64,000 bases of DNA from contig NZ_CP100404.1 of NCBI RefSeq assembly GCF_024218775.1, positions 434,001 to 498,000 of the forward strand, read 5' to 3'. Position numbers and translations under genes: made by a program. Of the stretch, positions 52,027-59,946 are shown in pieces; the stretch's first letter is position 1; each line of letters opens with the position of its first letter. Under the pieces are notes generated by a model. It worked only from the letters and a program-made list of their open reading frames with translations. It made no database searches and had not been told where the DNA came from. This DNA is from Haloarcula marina (GTDB taxonomy: Archaea > Halobacteriota > Halobacteria > Halobacteriales > Haloarculaceae).

Positions 52027-52674
52027 ATGACCGGGACCGACCAAGCGGCGTTCCGTCGCGCCGTCGCCGACGTGCCGGGATTCGTCTACCACAACGGCCT
52101 CCGTCTGGCCCTGTTGAGCCTGCTGTGGACCCTCGCGTCTCTCCCGCTGGTGACCATCGGCCCGGCCACGCTGGCGGTGTACGTCGCCATCCGTGACCTT
52201 CGGAGCGACCGGAACCGCATCGACCGTGGCCACATCTGGTCGGTCTTGCGGCAGAACGGCGCGGCGAGCGCGCTGTTCAGCGGCGTCCCCGTCGCCTTCG
52301 GTGCCGTCGCCGTCACGTACGGCGTGACCGCGCTCCGGACGGGGTCGCTGGCTGGCGAAGTCGTCGCGCTCGTCGCGGCCTACGTCGCGCTGTACGTCGC
52401 CCTCGCGCTGGTTCCCACGTACGTCGAGTTGGCGCGCGGTTCCGACCCGGTGGCGGCGTTCCGCTACGGCGTCGGCTGGCTCGCGCGCCACCCGACGCCC
52501 GCGCTGGCGACGGGCCTGCTGTCGCTCGTCGTCCTCGCCGTGACCGCCGTCCTCACCGTCGCGTTCGTCCTCCTGTTCGCGGGCGTCGCGTTCTCCCTCC
52601 AGGTGGCCGTCGTCGAGACTGTCGACGACCGGCCGCCCGAATCCGCGACGACGGCCGACGCCGCGGCCTGCTGA
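52027..52674 (+). CDS. DUF624-like membrane protein in a sugar-transport operon
   Basis: Protein of 215 residues with about five spans. The early segment NGLRLALLSLLWTLASLPLV followed by TIGPATLAVYVAIRDL is the mark of DUF624/YesL-like proteins, which accompany CUT1 transporters in bacterial operons; their function is unresolved. An alternative GTG start at 52021 would give a 4-bp overlap with the permease stop, so tight coupling is clear either way. It is less often seen in archaea. Confidence 0.8.
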   Translation: MTGTDQAAFRRAVADVPGFVYHNGLRLALLSLLWTLASLPLVTIGPATLAVYVAIRDLRSDRNRIDRGHIWSVLRQNGAASALFSGVPVAFGAVAVTYGVTALRTGSLAGEVVALVAAYVALYVALALVPTYVELARGSDPVAAFRYGVGWLARHPTPALATGLLSLVVLAVTAVLTVAFVLLFAGVAFSLQVAVVETVDDRPPESATTADAAAC

Positions 52675-52811
52675 CCGCCGCGCGACTCCTTCTCTCGCCG
52701 CTGAAGCCTGTCTCGCACTCACCGTCGGCGAAGGCTCCGGATTTATGCCGCGACTCCCCGTTGGTCGGCTATCGCGCCCGTCCCCGACGGTATCGGAGCG
52801 GGCAACGCACC

Positions 52812-54038
52812 ATGCCCGAGGACACTCCCACACCCATCGACGACGACTCCGTGTACCGTGAACTGGGCGTCCCGCCCGTCGTCAACGCGGCCGGGACGAA
52901 GACCCGAATCGGCGGCAGTCGCATCCGCCCCGAAGCGCTCGCTGACATGCGCCGGGCCGCCGACGAGTTCGTGGAACTCGGAGACCTGCAGGCGCGGGCC
53001 GCCGACCTCGTCGCCGACGTGACCGGCGCGGAGGCCGGGTACGTCACCAGCGGGGCCGCCGCCGGTCTGACGCTGTCTGCGGCGGCGGCAATCGCCGGAC
53101 GAGACGTGTCGGTGATGGACCGCCTGCCCGACACGAGTGGCGTCGCCGACGAAATCGTGATGCCACGGACCCATCGGACGGGGTACGACCACGCGCTCCG
53201 TGCGGCGGGCGCGACTATCGTCGACGTGGGGACCAACGACCCCCATCTCGGAACCGGCGCGACCAGCGTCGAACCGTGGGAACTCGACCGGGCGATAACC
53301 GACGAGACGGCCGCCGTCGGCTACGTCCAGAAGGACTACACTCGGCCGCCGCTCGCCGTGGTCGCGGACATCGCCCACGACAACGGCGTCCCGGTCATCG
53401 TCGACGCCGCCGCCGAAGTGCCGCCCGTCGAGAACCTCTCGGCGTTCGTCGACGACGGCGCCGACATGGTCGTCTTCAGCGGCGGGAAGGGCATCCGCGG
53501 TCCGCAGACGACGGGCATCGTCGCCGGGAAACGCCGCTACGTCGAGTCGATAGCCGTCCAACACCTCGATATGCACGTCGCCGCGGACGTGTGGACTCCG
53601 CCCGAGGGACTCGTCGACCGCGCCAACTTCGACGGCGTCCCGCGACAGGGTATCGGCCGCTCGATGAAGGTCGGCAAGGAGGAACTCGTCGGCCTCGTCA
53701 GCGCGCTCGAGGCGTTTCTCGACGAGGACCGAGACGCCGTCCGGCGGTCGTGGGTCGACCGGACCGAGCGCATCGCGGCGCGACTCCGCGAGGCGGGGCT
53801 GGCCGTGACGACGACGGAACCCGGCGGTTCGAGCGTCGCCCCCGAGGCCGTCGTCTCGTTGGCGGCCGTCGACACCGCCGCCCGCGAACTCGTCGCCACA
53901 CTCCGCGCGGAAGACCCCCGGGTCTACGTCGGCGCGGACGGCCTCCACGAGGACGAAATCGTTCTCAACCCGATGTGTCTGACCGACGCGGAGGCCGACT
54001 ACGCCGTCGACCGGGTTCTCGCGGCGCTCGACGGCTGA
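52812..54038 (+). CDS. SelA/DgaE-like PLP-dependent enzyme
   Basis: Protein of 408 residues, of the fold-type-I PLP group close to L-seryl-tRNA(Sec) selenium transferase and D-glucosaminate-6-phosphate ammonia-lyase. The PLP lysine is K226 in FSGGKGIRGPQ; the conserved Asp is in VIVDAAAEV. No other selenocysteine gene is visible, so a carbon-nitrogen lyase or related role on an amino sugar or sugar acid is more likely. It lies 137 bp downstream of the sugar transport operon in the same direction, which suggests but does not prove a linked pathway. Confidence 0.82.
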   Translation: MPEDTPTPIDDDSVYRELGVPPVVNAAGTKTRIGGSRIRPEALADMRRAADEFVELGDLQARAADLVADVTGAEAGYVTSGAAAGLTLSAAAAIAGRDVSVMDRLPDTSGVADEIVMPRTHRTGYDHALRAAGATIVDVGTNDPHLGTGATSVEPWELDRAITDETAAVGYVQKDYTRPPLAVVADIAHDNGVPVIVDAAAEVPPVENLSAFVDDGADMVVFSGGKGIRGPQTTGIVAGKRRYVESIAVQHLDMHVAADVWTPPEGLVDRANFDGVPRQGIGRSMKVGKEELVGLVSALEAFLDEDRDAVRRSWVDRTERIAARLREAGLAVTTTEPGGSSVAPEAVVSLAAVDTAARELVATLRAEDPRVYVGADGLHEDEIVLNPMCLTDAEADYAVDRVLAALDG

Positions 54039-54051
54039 GGACGACGGCGGT

Positions 54052-54771
54052 TCACAGAGTCAGAAACGCGATTGTCAGGAGGACGGCGTTGTAGCTCCCG
54101 TGGACGACGATGGGGACCAGCAGGTTCCGGGTCCACTCGTACAGCGTCCCGAAGACGAGGCCGCCGACGGTGACGACGGCGACTCCCGCGAACGCGCCGA
54201 CGAGCGACCCCGTGAAGTTCAGCAGGTGAATCGACCCGAAGACGAGGCTCGACAGCGCCACCGACGCGACGGGGCCGAACGACCGCCGAAGCCGACCCTG
54301 AATCGCGCCGCGAAACAGCAACTCCTCGGCCGGTGCGACGAGAACGAGAGAGAGCGCCGCCAATCCCAGCGCGACCCGCGGGTCTTGCGTGATGGGGTCC
54401 TCGAAGACGCTCCCCTCCGGCGCGACGCCCAGCGCGGCGAACAGCGCGCTGAGGCCGACGGCGGCCGCGAGCGTCACGACCAGTCCGACGCCCATGTACC
54501 GGACCTCCCCCCGCGTCGGCCACCGTATCGGCACGCCGCCGTGTCGCCGGAGGTACGCGTAGCCGACGACGAGGAAGGCGAGTTGACCGACGGCCGCGAA
54601 GGCGAGGAACGTCAGCGGACTGTCGAGGGTCGCGCCGGACAGCACCAGCGGCACGGTGAACACCGCACCGAAGCCGATGCTGACTGCCAGTCCGGCGACC
54701 AGTAATCCGAGCACCGTGCCGAGCGCACGAACCGCGTCTGCGGGAGGGCCGCCCGTCGATGGCGCCGTCAT
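54052..54771 (-). CDS. CPBP-family intramembrane metalloprotease
   Basis: Protein of 239 residues with about seven or eight spans. Motif 1 is APAEELLFRGAIQGRL, carrying the EExxxR pair. A His follows in FGSIHLLNF, and the last conserved block is VPIVVHGSYNAV. Members cleave prenylated or other membrane proteins; some are tied to bacteriocin immunity or phage defence, but no such context is visible. The ATG at 54771 is chosen because a longer frame extends into the tRNA-like region. Confidence 0.88.
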   Translation of the reverse strand: MTAPSTGGPPADAVRALGTVLGLLVAGLAVSIGFGAVFTVPLVLSGATLDSPLTFLAFAAVGQLAFLVVGYAYLRRHGGVPIRWPTRGEVRYMGVGLVVTLAAAVGLSALFAALGVAPEGSVFEDPITQDPRVALGLAALSLVLVAPAEELLFRGAIQGRLRRSFGPVASVALSSLVFGSIHLLNFTGSLVGAFAGVAVVTVGGLVFGTLYEWTRNLLVPIVVHGSYNAVLLTIAFLTL

Positions 54772-54805
54772 ACCTCTCGTTCGACTGTCGGCGAGAAAAG
54801 TGTTA

Positions 54806-54887
54806 GCGGCGAGGGTTTTGAACCGGAGCCAGACGTGCTCGCTTCGCTGCGCGCGACTGCCTGGGTTCAAATCCCTCTTCGGTTCGC
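54806..54887. other. tRNA-like remnant beside tRNA-Arg
   Basis: 54806-54824 repeats the 3' end of tRNA-Arg (54925-54943) with one mismatch in 19 bp, 119 bp away. At 54864-54877, GGTTCAAATCCCTC is an exact inverted copy of the tRNA T-arm stretch. GAACCGGAG (54820-54828) can pair with CTTCGGTTC (54877-54885), like an acceptor stem, but no clear anticodon arm lies between. It looks like tRNA-derived debris or an old attachment site. Confidence 0.55.
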
Positions 54888-54921
54888 TATTTGCTCGTCA
54901 CGCCCGCTCCTCGCAGAATAG

Positions 54922-54994
54922 CGGGCGGCGAGGGATTTGAACCCCCGACCATCTGGTCCGGAACCAGGCGTTCTGTCCGCTGAACTAGCCGCCC
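54922..54994 (-). tRNA. tRNA-Arg (anticodon CCG)
   Basis: 73 nt with a full cloverleaf: 7-bp acceptor stem GGGCGGC/GCCGCCC plus discriminator G, a D arm with GTTCAGCGG, an anticodon arm with loop TTCCGGA (anticodon CCG), and T-arm GGGGGTTCAAATCCCTC. The base pair at the top of the anticodon stem is a C-A mismatch. CCA is not encoded. No intron is visible. Confidence 0.92.
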
Positions 54995-55043
54995 ACAGAG
55001 AATCGTTCTCGGGAAACGCGCTTAACAGTTGTGAACCGGCGAA

Positions 55044-55625
55044 TCAGGGGGACTCGCTGGTCTCGATAGTGAAGTCGTCGACGGGGTAGGCGACGCAGGT
55101 GAGACAGTAGCCGTCGTCCATGTCGTCCTCGAACAGCGACTCGTTCTGACTGTGGCGGATGTAGTCCTCGGCCGGGCCGTCCTGAATGTGGCCCGCACAG
55201 GAGATACACTGGCCCTGTCGGCAGGCGTAGGGCAGGTCCCAGCCCTCGTCTTCGCCAGCGTCGAGGATGGTTTCGTTGTTGGCGACTTCGATGGTTGCGC
55301 CCTCCTTCGCGAACTCGATGTCGTAGTACTCGACTTCGTCGTCGGCGATGGAGTCCGGGTCGAAGCCTTCGTCGGCCGCTTCTTCTTCGCCCTCGGCGAG
55401 TTCGCCCTCGGCCTCGCCAGCGGGGATGGCGGCCGCGCCGCCACCGCCGATAGAGCGGTTGTACGGTTCGGGGAACTCCGTCTCCGAAACCGACGCGGCG
55501 CGCTGTTCGAGGACCTCTTGGGAGATGTCCTCGGGTGCCTCCCAGCCGGTCCCCTTCGCGTAGTGGAACGCCACTACGACGAGGGTAAGCGTGACCCCAC
55601 CGGCGATGCCTGCGAGTTCTACCAT
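55044..55625 (-). CDS. Membrane-anchored 2Fe-2S ferredoxin
   Basis: Protein of 193 residues. A single N-terminal span (about residues 6-20) anchors it. An acidic Glu/Ala linker at 60-95 leads to a plant-type 2Fe-2S domain with CRQGQCISCAGH and the fourth ligand at YCLTCV. Halophilic ferredoxins usually are soluble and about 129 residues long; the span and the linker are additions that suggest electron delivery to a membrane complex. Neither neighbour shows what that is. The start at 55625 gives the membrane segment directly. Confidence 0.88.
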   Translation of the reverse strand: MVELAGIAGGVTLTLVVVAFHYAKGTGWEAPEDISQEVLEQRAASVSETEFPEPYNRSIGGGGAAAIPAGEAEGELAEGEEEAADEGFDPDSIADDEVEYYDIEFAKEGATIEVANNETILDAGEDEGWDLPYACRQGQCISCAGHIQDGPAEDYIRHSQNESLFEDDMDDGYCLTCVAYPVDDFTIETSESP

Positions 55626-55737
55626 GTGCGCGGCTATGGAGTACTGGTTTAACTAAGCTTTGGATTCGCCCGTTTCGACGCGCGCTCGCGGGATTCGAGT
55701 CGCCGCGGTCGACGGGGTGGCGGTCGCCGTCGGCGAC

Positions 55738-56640
55738 TCACTCCCCGCGGCGGGGGACCTCGTGGCGGCCGAAGCCGTAGCGGAGGCGATTCGCCAGTCG
55801 GCGGGCGAAGCGGCCGTCGTCGGCGCGCGACCCGAACCGCTCGGCCAGCGACTGGTAGATGAGCGGCACGGGAACCTCCTGTTCGAGCGCCTCTTGAACG
55901 GTCCACGTGCCCGTCGAGCCGCCTTCGACCCGGTCGGCCACGTCGCCGAGGTCGTTGCCCTCCTCGTGGAACGCCTCCTCGCAGAGTTCGAGCAGCCACG
56001 AGCGGATGACCGCGCCGTTGTTCCACGTTCGGGCGACGGCTTCGAGGTCGAGGTCGTAGCGGCCGTTCGCCAGCAGTTCGAAGCCCTCGCCATAGGCCTG
56101 CATCAGCGCGTACTCGACGCCGTTGTGGACCATCTTCACGTAGTGGCCCGACCCGGCCGGACCCATGCGGTCGTGGCCCGCGGGGCCAGTGGCGACGGCG
56201 TCGAAGACAGGTGCGAGTTCGTCGTAGGCCCACTGCGGGCCGCCGACCATCAGCGAGAAGCCGTTCTCGGCGCTGGCGGGGCCGCCGGAGGTCCCGCAGT
56301 CCAGATACGCGGCGTCCGTCGCCTTCGCGCGGCGGACCGAGTCCTCGAAGTAGGAGTTGCCGCCGTCGACCACCACGTCGTCGCCGTCGACTAGCCCTTC
56401 CAATTCGTCCAGCGCGGCGTCGACGGGGTCGCCCGCGGGGACCATCAGCCAGATGCGCTTGTCCTCGCCCAGCGAGTCGGCGAGGTCCGCGATGGAGTCG
56501 GCGGGCCGCGCGCCGGCGTCGGCGGCGTCCGCGACCGCGTCCGCGTCGATATCGAAGACGACCACGTCGTGGTCCGCGTCCAGCGCGCGGTCGACGACGA
56601 TTCGTCCCATGCGTCCGAGTCCGATGACTCCCAGTTCCAT
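55738..56640 (-). CDS. gnd: 6-phosphogluconate dehydrogenase (NAD-type, decarboxylating)
   Basis: Protein of 300 residues, the short archaeal and Gram-positive form. Rossmann motif is GVIGLGRMG; the substrate motif is DCGTSGGPASAENGFSLMVG, and the catalytic Lys/Asn pair is in GSGHYVKMVHNGVEYALM. Asp after strand 2 (VVFDIDADAV) favours NAD. It supplies pentose by the oxidative branch, known in haloarchaea. It is divergent from the SHOCT gene across a palindrome-bearing promoter. Confidence 0.93.
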   Translation of the reverse strand: MELGVIGLGRMGRIVVDRALDADHDVVVFDIDADAVADAADAGARPADSIADLADSLGEDKRIWLMVPAGDPVDAALDELEGLVDGDDVVVDGGNSYFEDSVRRAKATDAAYLDCGTSGGPASAENGFSLMVGGPQWAYDELAPVFDAVATGPAGHDRMGPAGSGHYVKMVHNGVEYALMQAYGEGFELLANGRYDLDLEAVARTWNNGAVIRSWLLELCEEAFHEEGNDLGDVADRVEGGSTGTWTVQEALEQEVPVPLIYQSLAERFGSRADDGRFARRLANRLRYGFGRHEVPRRGE

Positions 56641-56697
56641 ACGCACAGGCTCTCCGACCGGACGTGTAGGGGTTGCGATTCGCGCGGCGAAGTACTT

Positions 56698-56722
56698 AGT
56701 GAGTATTCACTCAGTTTTATAC
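56698..56722 (+). promoter_or_regulatory. Palindrome and TATA box upstream of the SHOCT gene
   Basis: AGTGAGTATTCACT (56698-56711) is a perfect inverted repeat with 5-bp arms and a 4-nt centre. TTTTATAC (56715-56722) follows immediately, 24-31 bp from the ATG at 56746. A bound protein would block TBP. Confidence 0.55.
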
Positions 56723-56745
56723 TGGCCGAGCACGTAGCCACTCGC

Positions 56746-57075
56746 ATGCACACGCACAGGAACGCGACGGAGGCGACACACGCGGCGCTCGCCGGTGGTA
56801 TCTCGATGGCCGTCCTCGTCGTCGGCCTCGGCGGCCTCGCCCTCGGTATCCCGTGGGCGTGGGTCGCCTTCCCCGTGGGGTACGGCGGCGTCCTTCCGCT
56901 GGCGCTCGGACTGGCGAAACGGCGGGAGACGGAACGGGAGGCGGCGGCAGAACGGCGAACGGAACGAACGGACGACGGCCCGCTGGCGACGCTGCGCGAC
57001 CGGTACGCCCGCGGCGAGATAGACGAGCGGGAGTTCGAGACCCGGGTCGAAGGACTGTTGGAGACAGAGGGCTGA
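56746..57075 (+). CDS. SHOCT-domain membrane protein
   Basis: Protein of 109 residues. Two spans (about 15-35 and 38-56) are followed by a charged helix and a C-terminal SHOCT motif (LATLRDRYARGEIDEREFET), usually an oligomerisation module. No enzyme activity is expected. Its leaderless promoter with an overlapping palindrome suggests controlled expression. Confidence 0.85.
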   Translation: MHTHRNATEATHAALAGGISMAVLVVGLGGLALGIPWAWVAFPVGYGGVLPLALGLAKRRETEREAAAERRTERTDDGPLATLRDRYARGEIDEREFETRVEGLLETEG

Positions 57076-57133
57076 ACGGAGTCGGACCGCACGACAGCGG
57101 TACGCTTTCCCGCTCGCCCGTCGTGGACGGGAT

Positions 57134-58216
57134 ATGGACGAACGCGTACGCGACCACGCACGGACGCTGGTGGACTGGAGCGCCCGCATCGAGGCGGGCG
57201 ACGACGTGGTCCTCAGCGTCGACGAGGGGGCACACGAACTCGGCGTCGCCGTCGCCGAGCGACTCGGCGACTGCGGCGCGAACCTGCTCGCGACGTACAG
57301 TTCCGACGAACTCACGCGAGCGTACCTCCGCGCGCACGACGGCGCGTTCGAGAGTGACCCCGACTACGAACTCGCGCTGTACGACCGGGCCGACAGCGTC
57401 CTGATTCTGAAGGGGACGCGAAATACCGCCGGGAGCGCCGACGTTCCCGGCGAGCGCCGTCAGGCCTACTCGAAGGCCCGCCGCGGGATTCGGGAGGCCC
57501 GCCTCGACACCGACTGGGTGTCGACCCAGCACCCGACGCGGGCGATGGCCCAGCAGGCCGGGATGGCCTACGAGGCCTACCGTGATTTCGTCTACGACGC
57601 GACGCTCCGGGACTGGGAGGCGCTGGCCGAGGAACAGGCCCGGTTGAAGGACATCCTCGACGCGGGCGAGGAGGTCCGACTCGTCGCCGACGGGACGGAC
57701 CTCACGATGCGCATCGACGGCCGCACCGCGGTCAACTCCGCCGCGAGCGTCGCCTACGACTCGCACAACCTCCCGTCGGGCGAGGTGTTCACCGCACCGT
57801 ACGACACCGCGGGCGTGGTCACGTTCGACGTACCGATGACGATTCAGGGCCGACGGGTTCGGGACGTTGAACTCACGTTCAAAGACGGCGTCGTCGTCGA
57901 CTTCGCGGCCGAACAGGGCGAAGCGGTCGTCGAGGAAGTACTGGAGACCGACGCCGGGGCGCGAAAACTCGGCGAACTCGGCATCGGGATGAACCGCGGC
58001 GTCGACCGCATCACCGACAACATCCTCTTCGACGAGAAGATGGGCGGCACCGTCCACTTGGCGCTCGGCCGGGCCTACGACGCCTGTCTTCCCGAAGGTG
58101 AATCGGGGAACGACAGCGCGGTCCACGAGGACCTCATCACGACGATGGGGGAGGGGTCGCGGCTGGAGGTCGACGGCGAACTCGTGCAGGAAGATGGGCA
58201 GTTTCGGTGGGAGTAG
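57134..58216 (+). CDS. M29-family aminopeptidase
   Basis: Protein of 360 residues, near the usual length for M29 enzymes (AmpS/PepS/AmpT). Metal-binding residues are in LPSGEVFTAPYDTAGVVTFD and the later ELGIGMNRGVDRITDNILFD, and FDEKMGGTVHLALGRAYDAC, which carry the Glu, His and Asp ligands of the two-metal site. It removes N-terminal residues in the cytoplasm. It stands alone between the SHOCT gene and a G-rich gap. Confidence 0.9.
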   Translation: MDERVRDHARTLVDWSARIEAGDDVVLSVDEGAHELGVAVAERLGDCGANLLATYSSDELTRAYLRAHDGAFESDPDYELALYDRADSVLILKGTRNTAGSADVPGERRQAYSKARRGIREARLDTDWVSTQHPTRAMAQQAGMAYEAYRDFVYDATLRDWEALAEEQARLKDILDAGEEVRLVADGTDLTMRIDGRTAVNSAASVAYDSHNLPSGEVFTAPYDTAGVVTFDVPMTIQGRRVRDVELTFKDGVVVDFAAEQGEAVVEEVLETDAGARKLGELGIGMNRGVDRITDNILFDEKMGGTVHLALGRAYDACLPEGESGNDSAVHEDLITTMGEGSRLEVDGELVQEDGQFRWE

Positions 58217-58535
58217 CGAGGCACGCGAACGGAGTGAGCGGGCCTCGACATGACCGAACGGTGAGCGAGGCGAACCGTGAGTAGCGAGGCGCGTGACAGA
58301 TACCAGCCGACGGCAGTCGCTCGCGAATGTCGAAGTACGAAAGAGGGGTGGGGGGTGGGGGGTGGTGGCACCCAAAGTGGGTGCACCCGTAGCTTCGGCA
58401 TTCGGAGGTAAGAACCTTCCGGCCGAGGCGATGCTGTGCGGCGGTGCGACACACGATTCACAACTTCGAGGGGTGGGCCACGCGGCCGCGGGGACGGCGA
58501 CAACACCTATGTGTCGCTACCGCATACCTTGGACC
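58217..58535. other. 319-bp gap with hairpins and a G-rich run
   Basis: No gene is supported. It holds short inverted repeats with GCGAACGGAGTGAGCG-like words common in haloarchaeal spacers, an ACGGT/ACCGT pair near 58258-58278, and the G-rich element described separately. Confidence 0.6.
58345..58384 (+). repeat. G-run cluster plus 7-bp hairpin
   Basis: G-runs of 4, 6 and 6 bases, spaced by single T, run from 58345 to 58362 and are followed by two GG pairs. Right after, GCACCCA (58368-58374) pairs with TGGGTGC (58378-58384) over a 3-nt loop. Only three long G-runs exist, so any three-layer quadruplex needs a bulge; a two-layer form is possible. Confidence 0.6.
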
Positions 58536-59030
58536 GTGACCACCGTCGCACCGAACGGACCAGACGGGGCCGACGGGCTGCCGATTCGGCAGGCCGAGCG
58601 GGCCGACCTGCTGGAGATTCACCGCATCGAGCAGGCGTCGTTCCCACAGCCGTGGCCGTTCTCGGCGCTGGAGAGCTACCTCGGTGAACCCGGTTTTCTG
58701 GTGGCGGAGACGGACCACGAGGACGGCGTGCCGACGGTCGCGGGCTACGTCGTCGCCGACGCCATCCCGAACCACGGGACGCCGCTTGGCCACGTCAAGG
58801 ACCTCGCCGTCCGGGAGGAGTACCGGCGGACGGGCGTCGCGACGGCGCTGTTAGAGCGGGCGCTGGGCGTCCTCGCGGCGACGGGGGCGGGGTCGGTCAA
58901 ACTGGAGGTGCGAGCGGATAACCACGGCGCGCGACGGCTCTACCGCCAGTTCGGTTTCGAGCACCGCAAGACGATTCCGAACTACTACAGCAACGGCGCG
59001 GACGCCCTCGTGATGGTTCGGTTGTTCTGA
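58536..59030 (+). CDS. rimI: Ribosomal-protein/N-terminal alanine acetyltransferase RimI-like
   Basis: Protein of 164 residues. RimI-type GNAT features: DLLEIHRIEQASFPQPWPFS near the start, acetyl-CoA loop VREEYRRTGVATALLERALG (RxxGxA), then KLEVRADNHGARRLYRQFGF and the closing IPNYYSNGADALVM. Archaeal RimI/Ard1 acetylates protein N-termini. The GTG at 58536 is preferred; an in-frame ATG at 58509 is possible. It heads a series of same-strand genes to 61286. Confidence 0.88.
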   Translation: MTTVAPNGPDGADGLPIRQAERADLLEIHRIEQASFPQPWPFSALESYLGEPGFLVAETDHEDGVPTVAGYVVADAIPNHGTPLGHVKDLAVREEYRRTGVATALLERALGVLAATGAGSVKLEVRADNHGARRLYRQFGFEHRKTIPNYYSNGADALVMVRLF

Positions 59031-59070
59031 AACCCGACGGAATATACGGCTGGGTCGCCTCCGTCGAACT

Positions 59071-59508
59071 ATGGGATACACTTGTCCGGTCTGTGGGGAC
59101 CCGCAGTCCGACGCGGGCCACCTCGCGAACCACCTCGCGTTCACGGCGATGACCGGCGGGGACGACCACGCGGCGTGGCTGGACGACCACGTCGACGACT
59201 GGGGACAGATGGGCGAGTCGGAACTCGCCGAGGTGGTCGTCGACCACGCCGAGGAGACGGAGTTCCCGCAGGTGTTCGAGGAGAGCGGATTGGACGACCA
59301 CGACGAGGGACACGACCACAGCGACGGCCACAGCCACGGCCGAACGCCCGCGAGCGACCTCCCGTCGGGGGCCGACAGCCACCAGGGACAGGCCGCGATG
59401 AGCGACGAAGATCGGTCGGTGCTGGCCGAAGCGCGGGACCTCACGCGGGAGATGCTGGAAGAGAACGACGAGGAGACCGACTCGTCGGCCGAAGACGAAA
59501 CCCAGTAA
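59071..59508 (+). CDS. DUF5810-like zinc-binding protein
   Basis: Protein of 145 residues. Motif YTCPVCGDPQSDAGHLANHL at residues 3-22 is a C2H2-like zinc site. A His/Asp-rich stretch in the middle (DDHDEGHDHSDGHSHG) could bind further metal. The C-terminal part is helical and acidic. I recognise the family as DUF5810, which typically adjoins DUF5809, as here. Function unknown. Confidence 0.8.
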   Translation: MGYTCPVCGDPQSDAGHLANHLAFTAMTGGDDHAAWLDDHVDDWGQMGESELAEVVVDHAEETEFPQVFEESGLDDHDEGHDHSDGHSHGRTPASDLPSGADSHQGQAAMSDEDRSVLAEARDLTREMLEENDEETDSSAEDETQ

Positions 59509-59532
59509 GCCGCCGACTCCATAGGTGTGGAC

Positions 59533-59946
59533 ATGGAGACAGAGGGGCAGTTCTCGCCGTCGACAGTCGCCGAGGCGCGCGACCGCTACGAGTCGTTCGG
59601 CCCGACCGCACAGGTCGTGGTCAAAGAGGTCGCCAAAGCGATGGGCCTCGACGCCGACGAGTATCGCGAGCGAGTCACCGGCGAGGTTGTCGAGACGGCC
59701 CGCGACGTGCTCTTCGCCGAATCGCTCGCGGTGACCGTCGGCACGCGCGAGGAGTTCGAGGCGTGGCGAGACGACGCCGACCACGAGGTCACCGTCGTCG
59801 GTTCCGACAACGTCGACAACGTCGTCTGGCACGCGCCCGACTTCAGCGACGAAGCGGTGGCGGCGACGTTCCACGAGCAGCGAGGCGCGGCCGTCAGCAC
59901 CCTCCGCCGACAGGCCTTCGGCGGCATCTATCGCGAGGTCGTCTGA
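59533..59946 (+). CDS. DUF5809-like conserved protein
   Basis: Protein of 137 residues without spans or signal. It is helical at first (TVAEARDRYESFGPTAQVVV) and then strand-rich (LAVTVGTREEFEAW, EVTVVGSDNVDNVVWHAPDF). I recall the family as DUF5809. It overlaps the next gene by one base and follows the DUF5810-like gene by 24 bp, so these form one unit. A GTG six bases upstream is a less likely start. Function unknown. Confidence 0.8.
   Translation: METEGQFSPSTVAEARDRYESFGPTAQVVVKEVAKAMGLDADEYRERVTGEVVETARDVLFAESLAVTVGTREEFEAWRDDADHEVTVVGSDNVDNVVWHAPDFSDEAVAATFHEQRGAAVSTLRRQAFGGIYREVV

Noticed and set aside
52812-54038. A selenocysteine synthase (SelA) as part of a selenium system
   Set aside because: No SelB, SelD, tRNA-Sec or in-frame recoded TGA was seen in the window, and the sugar-locus context fits DgaE-like enzymes better.
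54052-54771. A phage-defence gene
   Set aside because: CPBP proteases are sometimes labelled abortive-infection proteins, but there is no defence gene, toxin or integrase nearby.
54820-54886. A second complete tRNA gene on the plus strand
   Set aside because: A T-arm and an acceptor-like stem exist, but no D arm or anticodon stem of normal size can be drawn between them.
56717-58375. A 552-codon minus-strand open frame across the SHOCT and M29 genes
   Set aside because: Antisense to two genes with clear motifs.
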